This document shows positions 7,255 through 13,410 of a DNA stretch of 13,410 nucleotides, one piece after another. Each line of letters starts with the position of its first letter. The first letter of the stretch is position 1. The notes beneath the pieces were generated by a model that saw only the letters and a list, made by a program, of their open reading frames with translations, ran no database searches and was not told the DNA's origin. This DNA is from Actinomycetota bacterium (GTDB taxonomy: Bacteria > Actinomycetota > Humimicrobiia > Humimicrobiales > Humimicrobiaceae). The translations under genes and the position numbers were made by a program. The stretch is taken from positions 1 through 13,410 of the forward strand of contig JAQUMQ010000016.1 in assembly GCA_028718045.1 (NCBI GenBank), read 5' to 3'.

Positions 7255-7809
7255 TTATACTCTTGTTATATATTCACCCGATCGCGTATCAACTCTTATA
7301 ATATCACCGTTTTCGATGAATAAAGGCACTTGCACTTTTGCCCCTGTTTCGATTTCCGCAGGTTTAAAAGAGCTGCTTACGGTATCACCTTTTATACCTG
7401 GTTCGGTATTTTTAACCTTTGCTTCTATAAAAGTCGGGAGATCTATCGAAATTGCTTTACCTTTATGAAAAACCATCGTTACTTCCATGTTTTCCAAAAG
7501 ATAATATTTCTTATCTTTGATTTGTTCTTCTTCAAGAGATACCTGTTCAAAATTTAGATTATCCATGAAGTTATAAAGTTCATCCTTGTAAAGGTACTGC
7601 ATTTTTCGTGTTTCAAGAATTGCTCGCTCTAGTTTTTCATCAGCTCTGAATGTCTTTTCATAAATTGCTCCTGTCAAAAGATTTTTTAATTTTGTTCTTA
7701 CGAAAGCACCGCCTTTACCGGGTTTGACATGCTGAAAATAAATGACCTCCAGAAGATCTCCTTCGTATTCTATTGTAACTCCGTTTTTAAAATCGTTGGT
7801 ACTTATCAT
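7255..7809 (-). CDS. efp: Translation elongation factor P
   Basis: EF-P binds stalled ribosomes between the P and E sites and promotes peptide bonds at polyproline stretches. The 184 residues are full length: an N-terminal KOW-like domain with the tip motif HVKPGKGGAFVR, then two OB-like domains, with LPTFIEAKVKNTEPGIKGD and VPLFIENGDIIRVDTRSGEY near the end. Lys32 is the usual modification site. The tip loop resembles Bacillus-type EF-P (5-aminopentanol modification in B. subtilis) rather than the arginine-rhamnosylated type, but no modification gene is nearby. The start is ATG with AAAGGA 7 bases upstream. A 145-base gap from the M24 peptidase holds an extended -10 promoter. The peptidase-efp-nusB order is typical of Bacillota. 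Confidence 0.97.
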   Translation of the reverse strand: MISTNDFKNGVTIEYEGDLLEVIYFQHVKPGKGGAFVRTKLKNLLTGAIYEKTFRADEKLERAILETRKMQYLYKDELYNFMDNLNFEQVSLEEEQIKDKKYYLLENMEVTMVFHKGKAISIDLPTFIEAKVKNTEPGIKGDTVSSSFKPAEIETGAKVQVPLFIENGDIIRVDTRSGEYITRV

Positions 7810-7839
7810 GCAAAAATCCTTTCGAAATTCTTAAAAATA

Positions 7840-7856
7840 TTTTTATGACATAAAAA
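7840..7856. repeat. Perfect 17-bp dyad in the efp leader
   Basis: TTTTTATG-A-CATAAAAA on the plus strand has 8-base arms around one central base. It lies about 30 bases before the efp ATG, downstream of the predicted transcription start. It may be a weak RNA hairpin or a protein site; chance occurrence in AT-rich DNA is plausible. Confidence 0.25.
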
Positions 7857-7923
7857 AATTTTAATTCATGTATCAAAGCTTATAAAAAAATAAAATAAAT
7901 TGCTTTTTAAAATAACTATTTTT

Positions 7924-7932
7924 ATTATACCA
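7924..7932 (-). promoter_or_regulatory. Extended -10 promoter of efp-nusB
   Basis: On the minus strand TGG is followed at once by TATAAT (7929..7924), a perfect -10 with the TG extension. No good -35 is seen, which is acceptable for extended -10 promoters. Transcription would start near 7917, giving a leader of about 108 bases before the efp ATG. Confidence 0.55.
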
Positions 7933-7953
7933 TCATTATGTTCGGTCGAATCG

Positions 7954-9069
7954 TTAGTTAATCCTGATAATTTCCCTTGTGGATGAGTATAAATTCTCGC
8001 AACCCTTTTCCCCGACAATAACCATATCCTCTATCCTTACTCCTCCAAGCCCTTCCACATATATTCCGGGTTCAATCGTCACTACCATGCCTTTTTTTAA
8101 AATTTCATCGTTTTTGGAATTTATCCATGGCGGTTCGTGTATCTCAATCCCTACCCCATGTCCAAGCGAATGTCCGAAATTAGCACCATATCCTTTACTT
8201 ATGATAAATTTCCTTGCAATGCTATCGAGTTCAGACGCCATTATGCCTTCCTTGCAATAATCTACCGATATTTGCTGAGCTTCTTTTACTATCTCGTATA
8301 TCTTTTTTAATTCAGCATGTAACTTTTTACCTATAAATATCGTTCTTGTAATATCCGAGCAATAGTTCCCAAATACGACACCGTAATCCATCAAAAGCAA
8401 ACCCTTTGTTATTTTTAAATTTTCAGAAGAGTAATGAGGCTTTGACGAATTAGAATTATTTGCAACAACGTAATCGAAAGATCTTCCTTTTCCCCCAAAA
8501 CTTATTAAAAATTTCTCTATTTCTATTGATAATTCCAATTCGGAGTATTTTAAAAAATCTTTATATCTAATATCGCAAACAAGTTCGAAAGATCTATCGG
8601 TAAGCTTACATGCATTTCTTATTAATTCTTGTTCGGATTCATCTTTAACAGCTCTTAATATTTCAACAGGATTTTCGATACTTATTGACTTTATTTTTGC
8701 TTTTTTAAATTCTTTTTCCATTTTTATATAATTGCTATAAGAAATGCAATCGGATTGTATCAGTATTTTATCGACATTGTTGCTTTTCAATATTTCCCGC
8801 ATCAATTCATTTTTATCTTGATCGTAAAGTATGATTTCGATATCTTTTGTTTTTACCGAATTTTTTGCATCTTCTATATATATAAAATTTACGAATAAAT
8901 AATTTTTATTTTCCGTCAGCAGCAATACGCTATTCGAATATTTACCGAAAAACCCCGAAAGGTAAAATATGTCTTCTTCTTTGAATATTAAAATGTCATA
9001 GATATCCTCATGTGCCGCAATTCTTTTTTTTAAATTATTTATCCTTATATCAAATACGGTATTTTCCAT
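7954..9069 (-). CDS. M24 family metallopeptidase (Xaa-Pro aminopeptidase/dipeptidase type)
   Basis: M24 'pita-bread' enzymes remove N-terminal residues before proline or split Xaa-Pro dipeptides with two metal ions, in the cytoplasm. The 371 residues show a creatinase-like N-terminal domain (about 1-135) and the catalytic domain. All five metal ligands can be read: D228 (LLMDYG), D239 (NYCSDITRT), H304 (GHSLGHGVG), E333 (VVTIEPGIY) and E347 (GVRIEDM). It corresponds in length and position to B. subtilis YqhT, which lies between aroQ and efp. The start is ATG at 9069 with GGTGA 4 bases upstream. A 133-base gap with a hairpin separates it from aroQ, so it may start a new transcript. Whether it acts on dipeptides (PepQ) or longer peptides (PepP) cannot be decided from sequence alone. 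Confidence 0.92.
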   Translation of the reverse strand: MENTVFDIRINNLKKRIAAHEDIYDILIFKEEDIFYLSGFFGKYSNSVLLLTENKNYLFVNFIYIEDAKNSVKTKDIEIILYDQDKNELMREILKSNNVDKILIQSDCISYSNYIKMEKEFKKAKIKSISIENPVEILRAVKDESEQELIRNACKLTDRSFELVCDIRYKDFLKYSELELSIEIEKFLISFGGKGRSFDYVVANNSNSSKPHYSSENLKITKGLLLMDYGVVFGNYCSDITRTIFIGKKLHAELKKIYEIVKEAQQISVDYCKEGIMASELDSIARKFIISKGYGANFGHSLGHGVGIEIHEPPWINSKNDEILKKGMVVTIEPGIYVEGLGGVRIEDMVIVGEKGCENLYSSTREIIRIN

Positions 9070-9150
9070 GTTTTCACCAAATTATCTAAAGTAATAAGAT
9101 TGCTTTTTTAAAACTATTATTCCAAAAAGGATATAATACAATATAGATTT

Positions 9151-9197
9151 AAAAAAAATAAGAACTTTTTTAGCCAGCAACATTCATATGGTTGCTG
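9151..9197 (-). terminator. Possible terminator or hairpin after aroQ
   Basis: On the minus strand CAGCAAC and GTTGCTG (9197..9191 and 9181..9175) form a perfect 7-bp stem with a 9-base loop, starting 6 bases after the aroQ stop. The T-run (eight T's, 9158..9151) lies 16 bases beyond the stem, so it is not a canonical intrinsic terminator. The A-rich stretch between can pair with the T-run. It could end the aro transcript or stabilise its 3' end. Confidence 0.35.
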
Positions 9198-9202
9198 AAA
9201 AT

Positions 9203-9637
9203 TTAAAATTCTGAAATAAAACGAAGTGCAAGCATGTAGCCAGAAAGACCAAGGCCGCTTATAACACCCGTAACCGATGGCGAGATAACCGAATTTTTTC
9301 TCCAGTTTTCACGATTATAGATATTCGATATATGAACCTCGATGACAGGAAACATGCAAGCAACCAAAGCATCATGAATTGCATAGCTGTAATGCGTCAA
9401 TGCACCAGGGTTTATTATTATGTTATATTCCTTTGCATCAATACATTCATGAATTTTATCGATAATTAAACCTTCGTGATTCGACTGGAAATATTCCAGA
9501 TTTATATTATTTTTTTTCGCAAAAACCAATAGTTTCTCTTTATAAAAATCATCAAAACTTTTAACTCCATAAATATCTTTTTCTCTGCTACCTGTTAAGT
9601 TTAAATTTGGACCATTTATTATTATTGCTTTTTTCAT
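9203..9637 (-). CDS. aroQ: Type II 3-dehydroquinate dehydratase
   Basis: This enzyme converts 3-dehydroquinate to 3-dehydroshikimate, the third step of chorismate synthesis. The 144 residues match the small flavodoxin-fold dodecameric type. Seen: INGPNLNLTGSRE with R18, catalytic Tyr23 in DIYG, SNHEGLIIDKIHE, the substrate-binding INPGALTHYSYAIHDAL and IEVHISNIYNRENWR, and then GVISGLGLSGYMLAL. The usual AIRDAL arginine is His here, a variation that also occurs in other members. The start is ATG at 9637 with no Shine-Dalgarno sequence; a TATAAT ends only 7 bases upstream, so the message may be leaderless. It follows aroB by 64 bases. Identity is secure. Confidence 0.96.
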   Translation of the reverse strand: MKKAIIINGPNLNLTGSREKDIYGVKSFDDFYKEKLLVFAKKNNINLEYFQSNHEGLIIDKIHECIDAKEYNIIINPGALTHYSYAIHDALVACMFPVIEVHISNIYNRENWRKNSVISPSVTGVISGLGLSGYMLALRFISEF

Positions 9638-9644
9638 AATTATT

Positions 9645-9673
9645 ATTATATTTTCTTGTTTTATAAATATTAA
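9645..9673 (-). promoter_or_regulatory. Possible leaderless promoter for aroQ
   Basis: TTAATA (9673..9668), a 17-base spacer, then TATAAT (9650..9645) on the minus strand. The -10 is perfect and the -35 matches TTGACA at 4 of 6. Only 7 bases separate the -10 from the aroQ ATG, so the predicted start of transcription is at or next to the A of ATG. AT-rich chance is possible. Confidence 0.35.
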
Positions 9674-9701
9674 TAAACGTTTTTAATCCCGCATAGTTTT
9701 T

Positions 9702-10817
9702 TTAGACATGACTTATATGTTTATTTATGCTGTTTCTTATAATATTTTCATCCAAGTCATCATATATTACGGGTTTATTTAAATCTTTAAGCAAAATAAA
9801 TTTATTTTTACCAACAGAAAATTTCTTATCGAATTTTAATGAATCCATTATGGCGTCCGCGTCGGATTTCAAAATACATTTTGGTAATTTTAAAATATCA
9901 TATACATCTAATATTTTCTTCATAAACTTTTTACTTAAATAACCCAGATTTATCGATATCTCGATTGCGCAAAGAATTCCTATCGCAACAGCTTGACCAT
10001 GATTTATTTTGTTAAATCCTAACGTTTTTTCTATAGAATGTCCTATCGTATGTCCGAAATTCAATAAATTTCTTTCGTTTAAATCATATTCGTCTCTTTC
10101 AACTATTTCTGCTTTTATTCTTGCGCATTTATATATAATCTCATTAAACCTTGTATCGTTTACAATATCAAACAATCTGTCTTTATCGTTTTCGGCATTT
10201 TCGATAAAGCTTAAAATATCATTCACGATTTGAAAGTCAAAAACCAAACCATATTTTACTATTTCGCCTAAGCCGTTGATTATTTCCTTTTCATCAAGCG
10301 TTTTTAAAAATTCCGGATCTGTAAGTATCAAATCCGGTTGATAGAAACAACCAATGATATTTTTTACCCTTTCGAAATTGACAGCAGTTTTTCCCCCGAT
10401 GCTGCTGTCAATTTGCGAAATTACGGTGGTAGGGCAATGAACAAGCTTCATGCCCCTACCGAATGTCGCTGCGGCAAAACCTGCGGTATCGCCGATTACG
10501 CCTCCTCCCAAGGGTAGTATTGCGTCATTTCTGTGAACATTGAAATCCAACAATTGTGAATAAATGTATTTAAGCGTATCTATATTTTTATATTTCTCAC
10601 CGTCATTTAAAATTATTTCTTTTGTTTCGTATTCTTTTCCTATTATGTCTTTTATCTTCTTACCATAAATTCCGTGCACTTTTTCGTTTGTGATTATTAT
10701 TATCATACAATCTTTGCCGATATTTTCTTTTATATAATCACAAAATGATTCGGCTATGTTATTTTTAATATATATTTTATATGCTTTGTTTGATGTTTTT
10801 ACTTCTATGTATTTCAT
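9702..10817 (-). CDS. aroB: 3-dehydroquinate synthase
   Basis: AroB cyclises DAHP to 3-dehydroquinate, the second step of chorismate synthesis, using NAD and a divalent metal in the cytoplasm. The 371 residues are close to the family norm. Seen: the NAD-binding glycine motif LPLGGGVIGDTAGFAA (102-117), CPTTVISQIDSSIGGKTAVN (128-147), and the metal ligands E185 (GLGEIVKYG), H256 (LNFGHTIGHSIE) and H273 (INHGQAVAIG). All are present, so it should be active. The ATG at 10817 has no Shine-Dalgarno sequence. It lies 77 bases after aroK and 64 before aroQ, within the aroC-aroK-aroB-aroQ cluster. Identity is secure. Confidence 0.97.
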   Translation of the reverse strand: MKYIEVKTSNKAYKIYIKNNIAESFCDYIKENIGKDCMIIIITNEKVHGIYGKKIKDIIGKEYETKEIILNDGEKYKNIDTLKYIYSQLLDFNVHRNDAILPLGGGVIGDTAGFAAATFGRGMKLVHCPTTVISQIDSSIGGKTAVNFERVKNIIGCFYQPDLILTDPEFLKTLDEKEIINGLGEIVKYGLVFDFQIVNDILSFIENAENDKDRLFDIVNDTRFNEIIYKCARIKAEIVERDEYDLNERNLLNFGHTIGHSIEKTLGFNKINHGQAVAIGILCAIEISINLGYLSKKFMKKILDVYDILKLPKCILKSDADAIMDSLKFDKKFSVGKNKFILLKDLNKPVIYDDLDENIIRNSINKHISHV

Positions 10818-10894
10818 GTTTTTATAAAAATTTGCCGATTTTTTTATTTTGACTTCATACCAAGCACGGTCATATCAGGATTTTATTTAGATAA

Positions 10895-11413
10895 TTAATG
10901 CTTATTTAAATAATCTATTATTTCTTCTTTTATCCGATCAGGAGATTTATCGTTTATTTCTATTTTTAAATCACAATTATTTTCATAAATTTCCTTTCTT
11001 TGATCCATCATTTGAGCAATTTTTTCTTTTAAATCTCCTTCGGTAATTAACAAGGGCCTATCTTTTACAAATTTCAATCTTTCATAAGCTTTTTCCAATG
11101 TCATGGATAAATATACCATAAAACTATTTTGTCTTATCTCTTTTATGTTATTGTATCTTTTAAACACTCCGCCCCCACAGGCAAAAACACAATTGCTGTT
11201 ATGATAAATGTTTTTTATAACATCGCTTTCCAAATTTCTAAAATAATCTTCTCCATATTTTTCAAATATTTCTCTTATGTTTAATCCTATTATATACTCG
11301 ATCACATTATCCAAATCCAAAAAAATAAACTTCAAATCATTTGCAAGTATTTTTCCTATTGTGCTCTTTCCGCACCCCATAAATCCGATTAACGATATAT
11401 TTTTTATAAACAT
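10895..11413 (-). CDS. aroK: Shikimate kinase
   Basis: Shikimate kinase phosphorylates shikimate at O3 with ATP, the fifth step of chorismate synthesis. With the ATG at 11413 the protein has 172 residues, the family's usual length. Seen: Walker A GFMGCGKST at 10-18, the DLD substrate and Mg2+ segment at 33-35, IREIFEKYGEDYFRNLE with shikimate-binding R59, the FACGGGVF motif around 78-84, and the lid DRPLL with R119. A longer in-frame reading from TTG at 11428 adds five residues but has no ribosome binding site. The ATG has a weak GAAAG 8 bases upstream and starts just before the first beta strand, as in homologues, so I prefer it. It begins 29 bases after the aroC stop, probably in the same transcript. 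Confidence 0.95.
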   Translation of the reverse strand: MFIKNISLIGFMGCGKSTIGKILANDLKFIFLDLDNVIEYIIGLNIREIFEKYGEDYFRNLESDVIKNIYHNSNCVFACGGGVFKRYNNIKEIRQNSFMVYLSMTLEKAYERLKFVKDRPLLITEGDLKEKIAQMMDQRKEIYENNCDLKIEINDKSPDRIKEEIIDYLNKH

Positions 11414-11442
11414 CACATTTGCTTTCAAAAAAATAAAATCTT

Positions 11443-12618
11443 TTAAATATTCTTTAAATAGTTAATATAGTTCTTATAATTTTCAATCATTTCGAATATA
11501 TTGTCTTTGCCGAATTTATCCTGAACGGCATCTGCCAAAATGAGTGCAAGCATTGATTCTCCCACGATTGAAGCAGCGGGAACGGCACATATATCCGATC
11601 TTTCCGTCAGGCTTTTTTCGGTTTTCTTGGTTTTTATGTTCACCGTTCTCAATCCAGCCGTAGTTGTGGGTATGGGTTTCATATAAGCTGACACCAGTAT
11701 GTCTTCACCGTTAGACATGCCGCCTTCGATGCCGCCCGCATTATTTGTTTTTCTAAAGAAACCTTCTTTTTTATCATAAAAAATTTCGTCATGAAAACAA
11801 ATACCCGAAGTCTCGGAAGATAAAATGCCTTTGCCGATTTCCACAGCTTTTATCGCAGGTATGCTCATGATTGCATATGCGATCTTTGCGTCAAGTCTTC
11901 TATCCCATTGACAGTATGAACCTAGACCGGCAGGAACTCCTTTTGCAAACAACAAGAATTTACCTCCGATTGTGTTACCTTCTTTTGCGGCTTTATCGAT
12001 ACTCTTTTTCATTTTTTCGGAAAACATCTCATCGGGACATCTTACTTCTGATTTTTCGGCAAGAATAAACAAATTTTCATCAAACTTACTCGGTTTATCC
12101 ATAAAACCTATTTTTACGTTTCCGATTTGTTCGACAAAACTATATATGTAAATTCCAAAAGACTTTAGCAAAATCTTTGCAAAACTTCCTGCCGCAACTC
12201 TTATTGCCGTTTCTCTTGCGCTGCTGCGTTCGATAACGTTTCTGATATCGTCAAATCTATATTTTACATAGCCTGGGAAATCTGCATGTCCCGGCCTTGG
12301 ATTTAATATCTTATCGCTTTCATTTTCTGTATAAAAAATGTCTTTGTTCGCCGACATCTTTTTTTCCCAATTTCTCCAATCCTTGTTATAGATTAAAAAA
12401 GATATCGGAGAGCCCAAAGTTTGCCCATTCCTTATTCCGGAAAGAATTTCCAGCTTATCTTTTTCGATAGCCATTCTTTTTCCGCGACCATAACCGGATT
12501 GCCTTCTTTTCAGTTCGTTTTCGATGAAGTCAAAGTCGATATCTAATCCGGAAGGGTATTCGTCAATTATACCGATCAATGCTTTTCCGTGCGATTCACC
12601 TGAACTTAAAAATCTCAT
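11443..12618 (-). CDS. aroC: Chorismate synthase
   Basis: AroC makes chorismate from 5-enolpyruvylshikimate 3-phosphate, the last common step to the aromatic amino acids, folate and quinones. It needs reduced FMN. The 391 residues match the Bacillota-type length. Seen: ESHGK with H10, RRQSGYGRGKRM, NPRPGHADFPGYVKYRFDD with H111, RSSARETAIRVAAG (131-144), NAGGIEGGMSNGE, MKPIPTTTAGLRTV, and ERSDICAVPAASIVGESM near the end. Both catalytic histidines are present. The ATG at 12618 lacks a Shine-Dalgarno sequence. A good promoter lies 50-80 bases upstream, which suggests that aroC heads an aro transcript separate from the prepilin peptidase gene. Identity is secure. Confidence 0.97.
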   Translation of the reverse strand: MRFLSSGESHGKALIGIIDEYPSGLDIDFDFIENELKRRQSGYGRGKRMAIEKDKLEILSGIRNGQTLGSPISFLIYNKDWRNWEKKMSANKDIFYTENESDKILNPRPGHADFPGYVKYRFDDIRNVIERSSARETAIRVAAGSFAKILLKSFGIYIYSFVEQIGNVKIGFMDKPSKFDENLFILAEKSEVRCPDEMFSEKMKKSIDKAAKEGNTIGGKFLLFAKGVPAGLGSYCQWDRRLDAKIAYAIMSIPAIKAVEIGKGILSSETSGICFHDEIFYDKKEGFFRKTNNAGGIEGGMSNGEDILVSAYMKPIPTTTAGLRTVNIKTKKTEKSLTERSDICAVPAASIVGESMLALILADAVQDKFGKDNIFEMIENYKNYINYLKNI

Positions 12619-12666
12619 ATCGTTTTTTATTATAATTTGTTTTTTATTAAGCTTATTTTTTTATGT

Positions 12667-12695
12667 ATTATAATCTGATTTAAAACAAAGGTAAA
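12667..12695 (-). promoter_or_regulatory. Promoter for the aro cluster
   Basis: On the minus strand TTTACC (12695..12690), exactly 17 bases, then a perfect TATAAT (12672..12667). The -35 matches TTGACA at 4 of 6. Transcription would start near 12660, leaving a leader of about 40 bases before the aroC ATG. A second TATAAT (12634..12629), only 10 bases before the ATG, lacks a -35. Confidence 0.55.
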
Positions 12696-12713
12696 ACATC
12701 GCAAAATATTCTT

Positions 12714-13410
12714 TTACATAAAACCAATATACCATTTGATAATTCTGTCGCCAAAAAACAAAGCAACAATACATCCTAAAGAAATAAATGGACCAAACGG
12801 TATTGTTTGCTTTAATTTTTTCTTTTTTGCAATAATAGTAATCAATCCAAATAACGAACCCGCAAAAAAACCTATCAAAAGGCCTGGAATAATTTTTTCA
12901 ACTAAAAAAGCCCCTGCCATCATGCTTAGTTTTACATCGCCCATGCCCATGCCTTCGGGATAAATCAGGTTTATTATTAACATAAAAAAGAATGCACCGG
13001 ATGCAAATGCAATAACTATCCACCACTTGTTTGAAATCAAAAATATGTTAATCAACAAACCCACTATCGCAAGCGGCAAGACTACGACATTTGGAATCAT
13101 TTCGTTTTTGATATCCGTAAAAGACACCGTTATCAATCCGGAGATCATTATCATTGATAAAAGCAAATAAAAACTGATTCCATAAAAATAAAAACTAGTT
13201 ACAAAAAGAAATACCGTCAGCAATTCCACAATCGGATATCTTACGGAAATTTTTTCCTTGCAGTTTCGGCATCTTCCTTTTAAAAAAATATAAGAAAGCA
13301 GGGGTATATTATCGTAAAATTTTTTTGCTGATTTGCACGAAGGACAAAAAGATTCGCTAAATACAGCATATCTTTTTCCTAAAAGTTTGGAAATCAAAAC
13401 ATTTAAAAAC
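12714..13410 (-). CDS. pilD: Type IV prepilin peptidase, 5' end cut by window edge
   Basis: This membrane aspartic protease cleaves, and in many members N-methylates, type IV prepilins and related pseudopilins. The frame stays open to the right edge. The codons before the first possible start (TTG 13397) read FLNV, giving FLNVLISKL, which matches the conserved end of the first transmembrane segment. The gene is therefore cut by the window, and the TTG is not the start. Seen in 231 residues: a zinc-type four-cysteine loop (CPSC and CRNC), a membrane segment after RYPIVELL, the first catalytic Asp in SFTDIKNEMIPN, the second in GMGMGDVKL, and several more membrane segments. About 95 bases separate it from aroC. 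No pilin or assembly gene is inside the window, so they may lie beyond the edge. Confidence 0.93.
   Translation of the reverse strand, partial: FLNVLISKLLGKRYAVFSESFCPSCKSAKKFYDNIPLLSYIFLKGRCRNCKEKISVRYPIVELLTVFLFVTSFYFYGISFYLLLSMIMISGLITVSFTDIKNEMIPNVVVLPLAIVGLLINIFLISNKWWIVIAFASGAFFFMLIINLIYPEGMGMGDVKLSMMAGAFLVEKIIPGLLIGFFAGSLFGLITIIAKKKKLKQTIPFGPFISLGCIVALFFGDRIIKWYIGFM

Noticed and set aside
7937..7953. A T-loop-like string (TTCGGTCGAATCG) suggesting a tRNA
   Set aside because: There is no cloverleaf around it, and the space between the peptidase stop and the efp promoter is far too short for a tRNA.
10818..10894. Nine-codon ORF (MTVLGMKSK) between aroK and aroB as a leader peptide
   Set aside because: It has no ribosome binding site, no run of aromatic codons and no attenuator-like hairpin.
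11414..11428. A longer aroK starting at TTG 11428
   Set aside because: There is no ribosome binding site before it, and the ATG at 11413 fits the family N-terminus.
12714..13397. TTG at 13397 as the real start of the prepilin peptidase
   Set aside because: The codons upstream of it read FLNV in the same frame, which completes the conserved FLNVLISKL end of the first membrane segment. The gene runs past the window edge.

Overview
The window is an AT-rich stretch (roughly 30% G+C by eye) carrying 14 protein genes, all on the minus strand and tightly packed. The longest gap without a gene is 193 bases. I see no tRNA, rRNA, CRISPR array, insertion sequence or phage gene. Every gene but one (a uroporphyrinogen-decarboxylase-like protein of unknown substrate) belongs to a recognisable housekeeping or envelope family. 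The neighbour pairs aroQ / M24 peptidase / efp / nusB and tlyA / nadK / recN are characteristic of Bacillota. The low G+C, the pilD-aro linkage and the clostridial look of the L,D-transpeptidase suggest a member of the Clostridia or a close relative. TGA ends one gene, so the code looks standard.

In transcription order (right to left) the layout is as follows. A type IV prepilin peptidase is cut by the right edge. Next comes a chorismate-pathway cluster, aroC-aroK-aroB-aroQ, giving chorismate synthase, shikimate kinase, 3-dehydroquinate synthase and type II 3-dehydroquinate dehydratase. It is followed by an M24 (Xaa-Pro) peptidase, elongation factor P and NusB. Two less standard genes follow: the UroD-superfamily protein and a secreted L,D-transpeptidase probably anchored as a lipoprotein. 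The left part is tlyA-nadK-recN-pyrG: an rRNA 2'-O-methyltransferase, NAD kinase, the RecN repair ATPase, and CTP synthase cut by the left edge.

The aro genes supply steps 2, 3, 5 and 7 of chorismate synthesis; DAHP synthase, aroE and aroA must be elsewhere. efp and nusB support translation and transcription, and tlyA, nadK, recN and pyrG supply ribosome modification, NADP, DNA repair and CTP. In many Clostridia the space between nusB and tlyA holds xseA, xseB, ispA and dxs, argR lies between nadK and recN, and spoIVB/spo0A follow recN. None of these is present here. The UroD-like and L,D-transpeptidase genes occupy the first slot and pyrG follows recN.

Regulatory signals that can be read are a good promoter before aroC, an extended -10 promoter before efp, a possible leaderless promoter at aroQ, and a perfect 17-bp dyad touching the recN start codon. 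About half of the genes have no visible Shine-Dalgarno sequence, while others have strong ones. I found no convincing new multi-gene system. The points most worth a second look are the UroD-like gene, the start-site signals and the recN dyad.
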